Source: GWA2-66-18 sp964537395 (GTDB lineage: Bacteria > Elusimicrobiota > Elusimicrobia > UBA1565 > UBA9628). From it: 35,423 nucleotides of DNA. The translations under genes and the position numbers were made by a program. The DNA lies in NCBI GenBank assembly GCA_964537395.1, contig CAZIBN010000036.1:1-35423 (forward strand), in the 5' to 3' direction. Shown piece by piece: positions 7,115-14,803 of the stretch. Below the pieces are notes generated by a model, which had not been told where the DNA came from, ran no database searches, and saw nothing but the letters and a program-made list of their open reading frames with translations. Each line of letters opens with the position of its first letter. The first letter of the stretch is position 1.

Positions 7115-9682
7115 TCAGGGAACACGCCCCATCGCGGTCAAACGGGCGCGTAGAGCGGGGTTCCCCGGCTCCAGCGCGAGCGCGGCCCGCAGCTGGGCCT
7201 CGGCGTCCGCCTGCCGCCCCAGGGCCAGATAGGCGTTGGCGAGGTTGACGCGCGGCGCCGCACGAGCGCGGTCCCGGGCGATGACGGCCTCGAGCTCGAC
7301 GACAGCCTCGGCCGGGCGCCTGTTTGCGAGCAGCAGGCTTCCATAGATGAAGCGGGCTTTCAGGAAAGCCGGACGTCGCGCCGTGAGGGCGGCGGCTCTG
7401 GCCAGCGCCTTCTGAGACCAGTCCCCCTTCGAGACGTCCGCATCGAGCGATCGGAGCTCCTCGAGGTCCTTGAGGATCGCCGCCTTGGGGCGCCCCGACT
7501 GGCTGGCGACGGCGAGAAGGTTCCGCTCGAACACGACGGCCTCGGGCTGGATCTCCACGGCGCGGGCGTAGACGGCCTCGGCCTCGGCCCAGCGCTTGTC
7601 CAGCGTCAGCAGATATCCGAGGTTGTTCCAGTGGTTCGTGTTCTCCGGATATAGCTTTGTCGCCTCGGTGAGCAGCGCCTCGGCGGGCGCTTTGTGTTTT
7701 GCGGGATCGCGCAGATAGAACGCGCTGAGGCCGTTGACCGCCGCCTCCGATAGAGGATTAAGAGCCCACGCCGTTTCAAAGAAGCCTCCAGCCTTTTCAG
7801 GCTGCCCAAGCTGGGAGGCGTACACCGTGCCCAGGTTGAAATATATCTCGTCATAGCCCGCGTTGGCCTGCATCGCGCCCTCATAAGCTTCGGCGGCCTT
7901 GACCGGCTGGCCTGAGCGCGCGAAGGCGTTGCCCAGCTCGTAGATCGAGTTGACCTCGCGCGGGCCCCATGCACGGGACCGCTCCAGGGAACGGATCGCG
8001 GCCGGCATATTGCCTTGGCGTATCTGCTTGAAGCCAGCGAAGTACCAGGCCTCGCGCTGCCAGAATCGCACCTGCCACCACGCCGCGAACAAAGTCGCGC
8101 CGATCAGAACGGCACCGACGCCGCGGCGCGCGGCGAGCGCAGGCGCCCAGGTTCGGAAGGCTCCGCCCTCCCTGGCTCCGCGGCCCATGGCCGTCCCCGC
8201 GAGCCACCAGAACAGGAAGGCGGGCACGGCAAAGTGCAAGGACACGTTCAGGAGATTGTCGGCAAGCACGGCCGCGACGCCGGCGACGGCTCCGACCCAG
8301 ACCGGGTCCTCCCCCGCCTTCGTCTTGAGCCAGCGCAAGGAGGTCAGGAAAAACGTGGCCCACAGCCACAGGAACGCGCCGAGCCCAAGAAGGCCGGTCT
8401 GCGAGAACACCTCGAGGATCTCATTGTGAGAGTTGTTCGCGTGCGTGCGCATGTTGTGGTAGTACTTGCTCGCGTGAAGCAGATTCCCCTGATAAAAAGG
8501 GTAGAACAGCTCGAAGAGCCCCGCGCCTTTGCCCAGGAGCGGGCTCTCGTTGCCCATCGTCCACGCCGAGGTCCAGATCAGCACGCGCTGATGCCACGGG
8601 CTGTAAAAGCCGTCCCGCTTGGCGACCTCCGAGTATTCCGTCAGCCGGCCGATGAAGCTGGGAGTGTAGCCGGCCGAGATCGTGCTTGCGGGCCAGGCGA
8701 GAGCCAGGGCGAGCGCCAGCCCGAGCAGCAGCCCGGCGCTTCGCGGCTCCTCCTTGATCCGCGCGCGCAACCGCGGTGAGAACAACAGCGCCGCCACGCC
8801 GATAGCGGCGCCTCCCCAGGACGAGCGCGTCAGGGTCGCGAGCAGCGCCGCGCCAAGGACCAGGAACAGGATCCCGTAGGACCAGCGTCGCGCGCCGGAC
8901 TTCTCGGCGAGAAAAAGCGCGAGCGCGGACGGCATCAGCGCCGCGTTATACGTGGAGAGGAAGTTGGGGTTGCCGAAAGTCGAGACCGCGCGGCCGCCGT
9001 AGGGATTGAGGACGTTGGGCCACACCAGCTCATAGTTGAAATACTGGCACACGCCGTACAGCGCCGCGAGAAAGCCCGCCGCGAAGGCGAGATGGAGGAA
9101 GTCGATCGCGCGCCCGCGCCGGCACAGCCAGCTCGTCGCGCCGAGGCCAGCGGCCCACACGAGGGCGCCATAGGGATCCCAGGCGAGCGCGAAGAAGTCG
9201 TCGGTAGGCGCGCCGATGCGCGTGCGCGCCGCCGGGAACGCGACCCAGAGCAGGCCCCACAAGCAGACGAAGGCGATCCATGGCCCTAGCTCGACCTCGG
9301 GACCGTCCTCCTCCTCGGATGCGACCGAGGCGGCGAGCCAGAACGCGGCCATGCAATTGACGAGCAGGAACATCGCGCCGCGCGCGCCTTCCGAGGCCAT
9401 CGACGGCCTGAAAAACGCGACGTGGCCGAAGTACGCGTGCAGCCAGCTCGCGCCCCAGACGACGACGACCGCGGCCAGCGGCCACTCGATGGGGAGCCTC
9501 GGCAGCTTCGAGCCCCCGGGACGCTCCATCTCGCGCCAGGTCCAGACGGCGAAGGCGAGCGCGATCACGATGTTCAGCAGCGCGATCTGCGAAACATAAG
9601 GGTTTCGCGTAAGGTTGGTGAAGAAGAGCAGGGGGCACATGAAATGCGCCGTCACCAACAGCCAACGCCGGGCCGTATTCAT
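7115..9682 (-). CDS. Wzy_C/O-antigen-ligase-like membrane protein with C-terminal TPRs
   Basis: About 855 residues. The first half is a polytopic membrane region (roughly 10-12 segments, residues about 10-480) containing the Wzy_C/O-antigen ligase type loop: GKGAGLFELFYP, and then NNSHNEILEVFSQTGLLG, the conserved His-containing segment of this superfamily. The second half (about 540-855) is a TPR array (for example SIYELGNAFARSGQPVKAAEAY and NHWNNLGYLLTLDKRWAEAEAVY). Family members transfer lipid-linked glycans to lipid A or, as PglL-type O-oligosaccharyltransferases, to pilins and other proteins. Placement directly upstream of the pil genes (75-nt gap, same strand) makes pilin glycosylation an attractive inference. 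The start is uncertain: ATG 9682 is used; TTG 9700 is possible and has TATAAA (9709-9714) 8 nt before it. The upstream sequence is lost in the N gap. Confidence 0.8.
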   Translation of the reverse strand: MNTARRWLLVTAHFMCPLLFFTNLTRNPYVSQIALLNIVIALAFAVWTWREMERPGGSKLPRLPIEWPLAAVVVVWGASWLHAYFGHVAFFRPSMASEGARGAMFLLVNCMAAFWLAASVASEEEDGPEVELGPWIAFVCLWGLLWVAFPAARTRIGAPTDDFFALAWDPYGALVWAAGLGATSWLCRRGRAIDFLHLAFAAGFLAALYGVCQYFNYELVWPNVLNPYGGRAVSTFGNPNFLSTYNAALMPSALALFLAEKSGARRWSYGILFLVLGAALLATLTRSSWGGAAIGVAALLFSPRLRARIKEEPRSAGLLLGLALALALAWPASTISAGYTPSFIGRLTEYSEVAKRDGFYSPWHQRVLIWTSAWTMGNESPLLGKGAGLFELFYPFYQGNLLHASKYYHNMRTHANNSHNEILEVFSQTGLLGLGAFLWLWATFFLTSLRWLKTKAGEDPVWVGAVAGVAAVLADNLLNVSLHFAVPAFLFWWLAGTAMGRGAREGGAFRTWAPALAARRGVGAVLIGATLFAAWWQVRFWQREAWYFAGFKQIRQGNMPAAIRSLERSRAWGPREVNSIYELGNAFARSGQPVKAAEAYEGAMQANAGYDEIYFNLGTVYASQLGQPEKAGGFFETAWALNPLSEAAVNGLSAFYLRDPAKHKAPAEALLTEATKLYPENTNHWNNLGYLLTLDKRWAEAEAVYARAVEIQPEAVVFERNLLAVASQSGRPKAAILKDLEELRSLDADVSKGDWSQKALARAAALTARRPAFLKARFIYGSLLLANRRPAEAVVELEAVIARDRARAAPRVNLANAYLALGRQADAEAQLRAALALEPGNPALRARLTAMGRVP

Positions 9683-9722
9683 TGAGGAAAAGATTAGCAA
9701 ATACCTGATTTATATGACGGCG

Positions 9723-9822
9723 NNNNNNNNNNNNNNNNNNNNNNNNNNNNNNNNNNNNNNNNNNNNNNNNNNNNNNNNNNNNNNNNNNNNNNNNNNNNNN
9801 NNNNNNNNNNNNNNNNNNNNNN
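9723..9822. other. Assembly gap (100 N)
   Basis: Exactly 100 consecutive N, the conventional placeholder for a gap of unknown size. Continuity between the ligase-like gene and the tRNA is therefore not proven, and any promoter of the ligase-like gene is partly hidden. Confidence 0.99.
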
Positions 9823-9823
9823 A

Positions 9824-9894
9824 GCCGGGAATCGGATTCGAACCGACGACCTGCTGTTTACGAAACAGCTGCTCTACCGCTGAGCTATCCCGGC
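9824..9894 (-). tRNA. tRNA-Thr (anticodon CGT)
   Basis: The minus strand folds into a complete 71-nt cloverleaf. It has a perfect 7-bp acceptor stem (GCCGGGA with TCCCGGC), a 4-bp D stem (GCTC/GAGC), a 5-bp anticodon stem (GCTGT/ACAGC) with loop TTCGTAA, a 5-nt variable loop, and a T stem GTCGG/CCGAT around TTCGAAT. The anticodon CGT (positions 9860-9862) reads ACG, so it is threonine. CCA is not encoded directly after the acceptor stem. The 5' end is only 21 nt after the livF stop with no terminator between, so it may be co-transcribed with the liv operon or use a promoter inside livF. Confidence 0.95.
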
Positions 9895-9915
9895 GTGAGG
9901 AACATTTTACTCTAT

Positions 9916-10644
9916 TTAGTGCAGGCCGAGATACGCTTTTTGCACGGCGGGGTCCTTCATCAGGGTGGCGCTGTCGGCGGTGGCCACGATCTCCCCGGTC
10001 TCGAGCACGTAGGCGCGCGTGGACGCGCGCAGGGCGCGCTTGGCGTTCTGCTCGACGAGGAACACGGTCACGCCTTCCTTGTTGATGAGCTCGATGATCT
10101 CGAAGATCTTGTCCACGACGACAGGGGCGAGGCCCATCGAGGGCTCGTCGAGCATGAGAAGCTTCGGCGCGGCCATCAGGGCGCGGCCCATCGCGAGCAT
10201 CTGCTGCTCGCCGCCGGACAATGTGCCTCCAAACTGTGAACGCCTCTTTCCCAACACCGGGAAGAGGTGAAAAACATGGTCATACTCGCGCGACAGGTCC
10301 TTCTCTCGGCGCGAGTAGGCGCCCATCTCGAGGTTTTCCATCACGGACAGGCGCGGAAAGATGCGGCGGCCTTCCGGCACGAGCGAGAGCCCCATGCGCA
10401 TGATCTGGTCGGGCGGCATGCCGGGCAGGTCGCGGCCCTGAAAGCGGACGGTGCCCTTCTCGGGTTGCAGCAGCCCTGCCACGGTCTTCATGATCGTGGT
10501 CTTTCCGGCGCCGTTGTTGCCGATGAGGGCCACGACCTCGCCGGCGCGAACCTCGAGCGAAACTCCTTTGAGGGCGCGGATCTTCTTCCCGTAGACGGCG
10601 TGCACGCCCGACAGCTCGAGCATCGCGGGAGGCTTCATCGTCAT
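9916..10644 (-). CDS. livF: Branched-chain amino-acid ABC transporter ATPase LivF
   Basis: One of two ATPases that power import of branched-chain (or related hydrophobic) amino acids. The 242-residue protein has Walker A GNNGAGKT (about 42-49), the ABC signature LSGGEQQMLAMGRAL (about 141-155) and Walker B LLMLDEPSMGLAP (about 161-173), which is the LivF-type form. The length of about 240 residues is standard. It is the last gene of livKHMGF; its ATG overlaps the livG stop (ATGA). Substrate choice is by family; related systems import amides or urea, so the exact ligand is open. Confidence 0.94.
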   Translation of the reverse strand: MTMKPPAMLELSGVHAVYGKKIRALKGVSLEVRAGEVVALIGNNGAGKTTIMKTVAGLLQPEKGTVRFQGRDLPGMPPDQIMRMGLSLVPEGRRIFPRLSVMENLEMGAYSRREKDLSREYDHVFHLFPVLGKRRSQFGGTLSGGEQQMLAMGRALMAAPKLLMLDEPSMGLAPVVVDKIFEIIELINKEGVTVFLVEQNAKRALRASTRAYVLETGEIVATADSATLMKDPAVQKAYLGLH

Positions 10645-11435
10645 GACGCGCCCTCCTTGCCGAGATAGGCCTCGATGACGCGAGCGTTGGCGACGACCTC
10701 TTTGGGCGAGCCTTCGGCGATCTTCACACCGTAGTCGAAGACGAAGACGCGGTCGGAGATGTCCATGACGACGCGCATCTGATGTTCGATGAGGAGCACG
10801 GTGACGCCGCGCTCTCGGACCTTGCGCACGAGCGCGACCAGGTCCTTCGACTCCGTCGGGTTCATGCCGGCGGTCGGCTCATCGAGGATGAGGAGCTTCG
10901 GCTCGGAGGCGAGCGCGCGGGCGATCTCGAGCTTGCGCTGGGCGCCGTATGGGAGGTTCTTCGCCAGTTCGTTGCCCAGGGCCTTCAGCCCGACGAATTC
11001 GAGCAGCTCCTTGCCCATCAGCTCGACCGCCTTTTCCTCGTTCTTGAAGGCCGCGGTCCGGAACAGCGGGCCGAGCAGGAACTGAACGGTGCGCGTGTGG
11101 CGGCCCACCATCACGTTCTCAAGGGCCGTCATGTGCGAGAAGAGTCGGATGTTCTGGAAGGTGCGGGCGACGCCCACGGCGACGATGGCGTGGCCCGACA
11201 TGCCGCGAAGCTCCTGGCCGTTGAAGAGGATCTCGCCGCGCGTGCCGGGGTAGACGCCGGTCAGCACGTTGAAGAAGGTGGTTTTTCCGGCCCCGTTCGG
11301 CCCGATGACCGAGACGATCTCCCCCTCGTGGATGGTGAGGTTGACCTGGTCGACGGCTTTGAGGCCGCCGAAATGCTGGGCGAGGTCCTTGACCTCGAGC
11401 AGGATGCGTCCGAGCGGCGGGGCTTTGTGCGTCAT
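10641..11435 (-). CDS. livG: Branched-chain amino-acid ABC transporter ATPase LivG
   Basis: The second ATPase of the transporter, 264 residues. It shows Walker A GPNGAGKT (about 42-49), a LivG-type signature region YGAQRKLEIARALA (about 158-171; canonical members have YGxQRRLEIARA) and Walker B LLILDEPTAGMNP (about 178-190). The N-terminal LAQHFGGLKAVDQVNL segment, typical of LivG, separates it from LivF. It overlaps livM upstream and livF downstream by 4 nt each, so the two ATPases and the permease are translationally coupled. Confidence 0.94.
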   Translation of the reverse strand: MTHKAPPLGRILLEVKDLAQHFGGLKAVDQVNLTIHEGEIVSVIGPNGAGKTTFFNVLTGVYPGTRGEILFNGQELRGMSGHAIVAVGVARTFQNIRLFSHMTALENVMVGRHTRTVQFLLGPLFRTAAFKNEEKAVELMGKELLEFVGLKALGNELAKNLPYGAQRKLEIARALASEPKLLILDEPTAGMNPTESKDLVALVRKVRERGVTVLLIEHQMRVVMDISDRVFVFDYGVKIAEGSPKEVVANARVIEAYLGKEGAS

Positions 11436-12394
11436 GAGGTCAACTCCGCTTCACGGCGAGAGGACGGCAGGATCCCCTGCGGCCTGAACAGCGTGACGAG
11501 CACGAGTATGAGCCCGAAGAACAAGTAGCGGTAGTTGATCCAGTCCGCCGACAGCTTCCACTGCATGAGCGGCGGGAAGCCGACCAGGACGAGGGCGCCG
11601 ACCAGCACGCCCGGGATCGAGCCCATGCCGCCGAGCACGACGATGGAGACGACGAGGATGGATTCCCAGAAGACGAAGGACTCAGGCGAGACGAATTGCT
11701 CCCACTGGGCGAACAGCCCGCCGGCCAGGCCGGCGAAGGCCGCGGAGAGCGTGAAGGCGAGGAGCTTGTAATGGCGGACCGGGATGCCGGAGAGCCGGGC
11801 CGCGATCTCGTCCTCGCGGATGGCCACCCAGGCGCGGCCGACGCGCGAGTCCTCGAGGCGGTTCGAGGCGACGACGCTGGCCGCGACCGCGAGCAGGATA
11901 AGGAGGTAGTATTGGACGTTCGGGTCGGAGGAGATGAAGCTCAGCGGCCGCCAAGGCGCGAGCTGCAGGCCCTTGGGGCCGTTCGTCAGGGCGTCGAGGT
12001 TGTTGATCGTCAGCCGCGTGATCTCGCCGAAGCCCATCGTGACGACGGCCAGATAATCGCCCCGCAAGCGTAAGATGGTCAGCCCCAGCAGAGCGCGGAT
12101 CGCGAGCGAGATCAGCACGGCCAGGACGAGGGCGAACGGCGCCGGCACTCCCGCGCGCATCGCGATCGCCGTCGTATAAGCGCCTATCGCATAGAAGGCG
12201 ATAAACCCGAGATCGAAGAGCCCGGCGTAGCCGAGCGTGAAGTTCAGCCCCAGGCCCAGGAGCATGAACAGGCCGATCACGCCGCCGACGCGCACGAGGT
12301 ACTGGGCGTCGACCGTCGCTGCGAGAAACGGGAACGCCGCCGCGAGCGCCAGCGCGACCCAGGGCGTCCAGCGCCAGCGCAGGATCTTGCTCAT
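11432..12394 (-). CDS. livM: Branched-chain amino-acid ABC transporter permease LivM
   Basis: Inner-membrane permease of about 320 residues, starting MSKILRWRWTPW at ATG 12394, which overlaps the livH stop by 4 nt. The frame stays open further upstream, but that part lies inside livH and reads as low-quality Arg/His-rich shadow, so the internal ATG is chosen. It has about 8-9 membrane segments and the family signature GLNFTLGYAGLFDLGFIAFYAIGAY (summarised: LGLN, GYAG, GHxAF-like). A cytoplasmic EAA-like loop, VGRAWVAIREDEIAARLSGI, contacts the ATPases. It pairs with LivH. Confidence 0.93.
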   Translation of the reverse strand: MSKILRWRWTPWVALALAAAFPFLAATVDAQYLVRVGGVIGLFMLLGLGLNFTLGYAGLFDLGFIAFYAIGAYTTAIAMRAGVPAPFALVLAVLISLAIRALLGLTILRLRGDYLAVVTMGFGEITRLTINNLDALTNGPKGLQLAPWRPLSFISSDPNVQYYLLILLAVAASVVASNRLEDSRVGRAWVAIREDEIAARLSGIPVRHYKLLAFTLSAAFAGLAGGLFAQWEQFVSPESFVFWESILVVSIVVLGGMGSIPGVLVGALVLVGFPPLMQWKLSADWINYRYLFFGLILVLVTLFRPQGILPSSRREAELTS

Positions 12395-13290
12395 ACCTTC
12401 TCCGCGATCTTCTCGCCGAGCAGGCCCGACGGGCGGACCAGCAGGACGACGATGAGGACCGTGAAGGTGATGACGTCCCGCCACTGCGCCCCGTTGGGGA
12501 TGTAGCCGGAGACGAGGACCTCGATGAAGCCGAGGATGAAGCCGCCGAGGACCGCGCCTCGAATATTGCCGATGCCGCCGAGCACCGCCGCGGTGAAGGC
12601 CTTCGCGCCCGGCAGGAAGCCGAGGTTGTACTTGATCGAGCCGTAGTTCATCCCGTAGAGGACGCCTGCCGCCCCGCCCAGCGCGCCGCCGACGAAGAAG
12701 GTCAGCGCGATGATGTAGTCGGCGTTGATGCCCATGAGGCCCGCGGTCTGGATGTCGTCGGAGCAGGCGCGCATCGCCTTGCCGAGCTTGGTATGCTCGA
12801 CGAAGAAGTGGAGCAGGCCCATCAGGATGAGGGCCGAGGCGAGGATGATGATCTGCAAGGTGCTGACCGTCGCGCCGAACACGTCCACCTGTCCGATCAC
12901 GACGGGCTCGGGGAAGCGCAGGGACTGGGTGCTGACCCAAAGGAACACGCCGTTCTGCAGGATGATGGAAACGCCGATCGCGGAGATCAGGGGTGCTAAG
13001 CGCGAGATATGGCGCAGCGGGCGGTAGGCGAAGCGCTCGATGATCACGTTGATGAGGCCCGCGCCCGCCATGCTGAGGACGAACATCCCGACGAGGCCGA
13101 CGAGACCTGTGCCGAAGACCGCGGGAAGCAACGCCGCCAGGCCGAGCGCCATGAACGCGCCGAGCATCAGCACCTCGCTGTGCGCGAAGTTGATCATGGT
13201 GAGGATGCCGTAGACAAGGGTGTAGCCGAGAGCGATCAGCGAATAGATCGCGCCGAGCGTGAGTCCGTTGACGAGCTGCTGGATCAGCAC
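12391..13290 (-). CDS. livH: Branched-chain amino-acid ABC transporter permease LivH
   Basis: Inner-membrane permease, 299 residues, with an N-terminal LVNGLTLGAIYSLIALGYTL signature typical of LivH, about eight membrane segments, and the GKAMRACSDDIQTAGLMGI cytoplasmic loop (about 170-188) that docks to the ATPases. It begins 4 nt after the livK stop and overlaps livM by 4 nt. The length matches the family. Confidence 0.94.
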   Translation of the reverse strand: MLIQQLVNGLTLGAIYSLIALGYTLVYGILTMINFAHSEVLMLGAFMALGLAALLPAVFGTGLVGLVGMFVLSMAGAGLINVIIERFAYRPLRHISRLAPLISAIGVSIILQNGVFLWVSTQSLRFPEPVVIGQVDVFGATVSTLQIIILASALILMGLLHFFVEHTKLGKAMRACSDDIQTAGLMGINADYIIALTFFVGGALGGAAGVLYGMNYGSIKYNLGFLPGAKAFTAAVLGGIGNIRGAVLGGFILGFIEVLVSGYIPNGAQWRDVITFTVLIVVLLVRPSGLLGEKIAEKV

Positions 13291-13294
13291 TTAT

Positions 13295-14452
13295 CTATTT
13301 GACGGACGGGAACGCGCGGTCCTTGGCGCGGGCGCGCGTCATCGTCACGATCTTGTTGAGCGTGTCACCCTTGGCGTCGAAGGTCGTCGTGCCGAGCACG
13401 CCTTTGTAGTTCGTCTTTCGAAGCTCCTCGATGACCTTTACCCGGTCCGGGCCGCCGGCCCGTTCCATCGCAGCGAAGATGACCTGGGCTGCCTCGTAGC
13501 CGAAATGGTCGAAGGGCTTGAGGTCCTCGCCCGACCCGGTCCAGCGCTTCTTGTAGCTCTCCACGAAGGTCGCAGCGCTCGGCAGCTCCTCGACCGGCAC
13601 GCCGACGATCGAGAGATACGCTCCGTCGGCCGCGTCTCCGGCGACATCGAAGATGCTCGGCGTCTTCGCGCCGTCTCCGGAGATGAACGCGAACGGATCC
13701 TTCAGGCCGAGCTCGCGCATCTGCTTGAGGATGAGGCCCGCCTCGGTGTAAAGGCCGCCGAAGTAGATGCCCTCGGGCTTGGAGGCGTCGCCCTTGATCT
13801 TGGTGAGCAGCGCCTTGAAGTCCTTGTCGCCGACGGAGATGCCGTCCTCGCTGACGATCTTGCCGCCGAGCTCGAGGAAGGTCTTCTTGAACTGCTCGCC
13901 CAGGCCCTGGCCGTACGCGGTCTTGTCGTGCAGCAAGGTCATGCGGCGCTTGCCGAGGCTCTTGTAGGCGAACATCGCGGCGTAGGAGCCCTGGACGTCG
14001 TCGGTCGGGACGACGCGGAACACCATGCGGGGCCCCGACCAGTCCGCGGAATCCTGCTGTGACGTGACCACGGGGTTCGTCGCGGCCGGCGAGATCATGG
14101 CCACGGGCGCGCGCGCGTAAACCTTGGCGGCCGGTATCGCGCAGCCGGAGTTGTAGTGGCCGACGACGGCGATGACGTTCGGGTCCGAGATGATCAGGTT
14201 GGCGACGTTCACGGCCTCCTTCTGGTCGGCGCGGTCGTCATACGGCGCGGCGACGAGCTTATAAGGGAACCGCTTGGCGGCGTTGGCTTCCTCGACCGCC
14301 ATCTCGACGGCGCGGCGCAGGCCCTGGCCTTCCGTGCCCATGTCTCCGGTCAGCGGAACCGCGACGGCGATCTTGACCGCTTTCTCCTTGGGGCCGCAGG
14401 CGGCGGCGATGAAGGCGATGGCCGCGATGGCGGCAGCTCGGCGAAGAATCAT
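13295..14452 (-). CDS. livK: Branched-chain amino-acid binding lipoprotein LivK
   Basis: Type 1 periplasmic binding protein that captures the substrate for LivHMGF. The chosen ATG at 14452 has AGGAG 7 nt upstream and gives a lipoprotein signal peptide with lipobox AAAC (Cys about 18), so the protein is membrane-tethered. The mature part starts with the family hallmark KIAVAVPLTGDMGTEGQGLR and carries VVGHYNSGCAIPAAKVY (about 110-126) and SPAATNPVVTSQ motifs. It has 385 residues. The frame runs further upstream into the palindromic element (14626-14756), but those codons have no signal and no ribosome site, and are rejected. A strong promoter lies at 14489-14517. Confidence 0.93.
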   Translation of the reverse strand: MILRRAAAIAAIAFIAAACGPKEKAVKIAVAVPLTGDMGTEGQGLRRAVEMAVEEANAAKRFPYKLVAAPYDDRADQKEAVNVANLIISDPNVIAVVGHYNSGCAIPAAKVYARAPVAMISPAATNPVVTSQQDSADWSGPRMVFRVVPTDDVQGSYAAMFAYKSLGKRRMTLLHDKTAYGQGLGEQFKKTFLELGGKIVSEDGISVGDKDFKALLTKIKGDASKPEGIYFGGLYTEAGLILKQMRELGLKDPFAFISGDGAKTPSIFDVAGDAADGAYLSIVGVPVEELPSAATFVESYKKRWTGSGEDLKPFDHFGYEAAQVIFAAMERAGGPDRVKVIEELRKTNYKGVLGTTTFDAKGDTLNKIVTMTRARAKDRAFPSVK

Positions 14453-14488
14453 TCGTTGTCTCCTAATCCACACTATCGAAGGTCGCCG

Positions 14489-14517
14489 ATTATGCCTCAT
14501 TGCGCGCGCTTTGTCCA
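14489..14517 (-). promoter_or_regulatory. Sigma70-type promoter of livKHMGF
   Basis: On the minus strand TGGACA (14512-14517), a 17-nt spacer and CATAAT (14489-14494) match the TTGACA-N17-TATAAT consensus at 5 of 6 positions each. The predicted start near 14482 gives a leader of about 30 nt containing the livK AGGAG ribosome site. Confidence 0.7.
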
Positions 14518-14625
14518 TCGGCGCAGGCGAACTCGAGCCAACACCGATGCGGGGCGGCGATGGGCTTCTTCGCGGAGCGCGCAACGGCATGGAAGCTGGA
14601 TGGCCGATTTCCATTGAGATCATAA

Positions 14626-14756
14626 GGCCCGGCGGCGGATTCATGTCCTCCGGGGCCTGGGGTCCGCCGCGACAAGGGTTCTTTATGCGTCGCGGACGGA
14701 CCCCGGAGCGAGGTCAATCCGAGCGTCCCCGGAGGACATGAATCCGCCGCCGGGCC
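14626..14756. repeat. Nested palindromic repeat element, copy B
   Basis: Perfect 30-bp outer inverted repeat (14626-14655 with 14727-14756). It encloses a 15-bp inner hairpin (14659-14673 with 14689-14704, one bulged A at 14696, 15-nt loop) and a linker at 14706-14726. The linker GAGCGAGGTCAATCCGAGCG matches copy A (152-274) apart from two single-base gaps. The outer arms of the two copies differ in sequence yet stay paired, that is, compensatory change. A direct repeat TCATAA(G) at 14620-14626 and 14758-14764 flanks the element and looks like a target-site duplication. It lies between the divergent livK and shc promoters. Confidence 0.8.
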
Positions 14757-14787
14757 GTCATAAGCTTACGCGAGTCGTCGCCGTCCG

Positions 14788-14796
14788 TGGTATAAT
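14788..14796 (+). promoter_or_regulatory. Extended -10 promoter of shc
   Basis: TGGTATAAT is a perfect TATAAT with an extended-10 TG one base upstream. No good -35 is seen. The -10 ends 7 nt before the ATG at 14804, so transcription would start at or next to that ATG, suggesting a leaderless mRNA. Confidence 0.6.
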
Positions 14797-14803
14797 GATG
14801 GGC

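Noticed and set aside
12395..12940. Upstream extension of the livM frame
   Set aside because: Lies inside livH in another frame; the ATGA overlap at 12391-12394 marks the real start.
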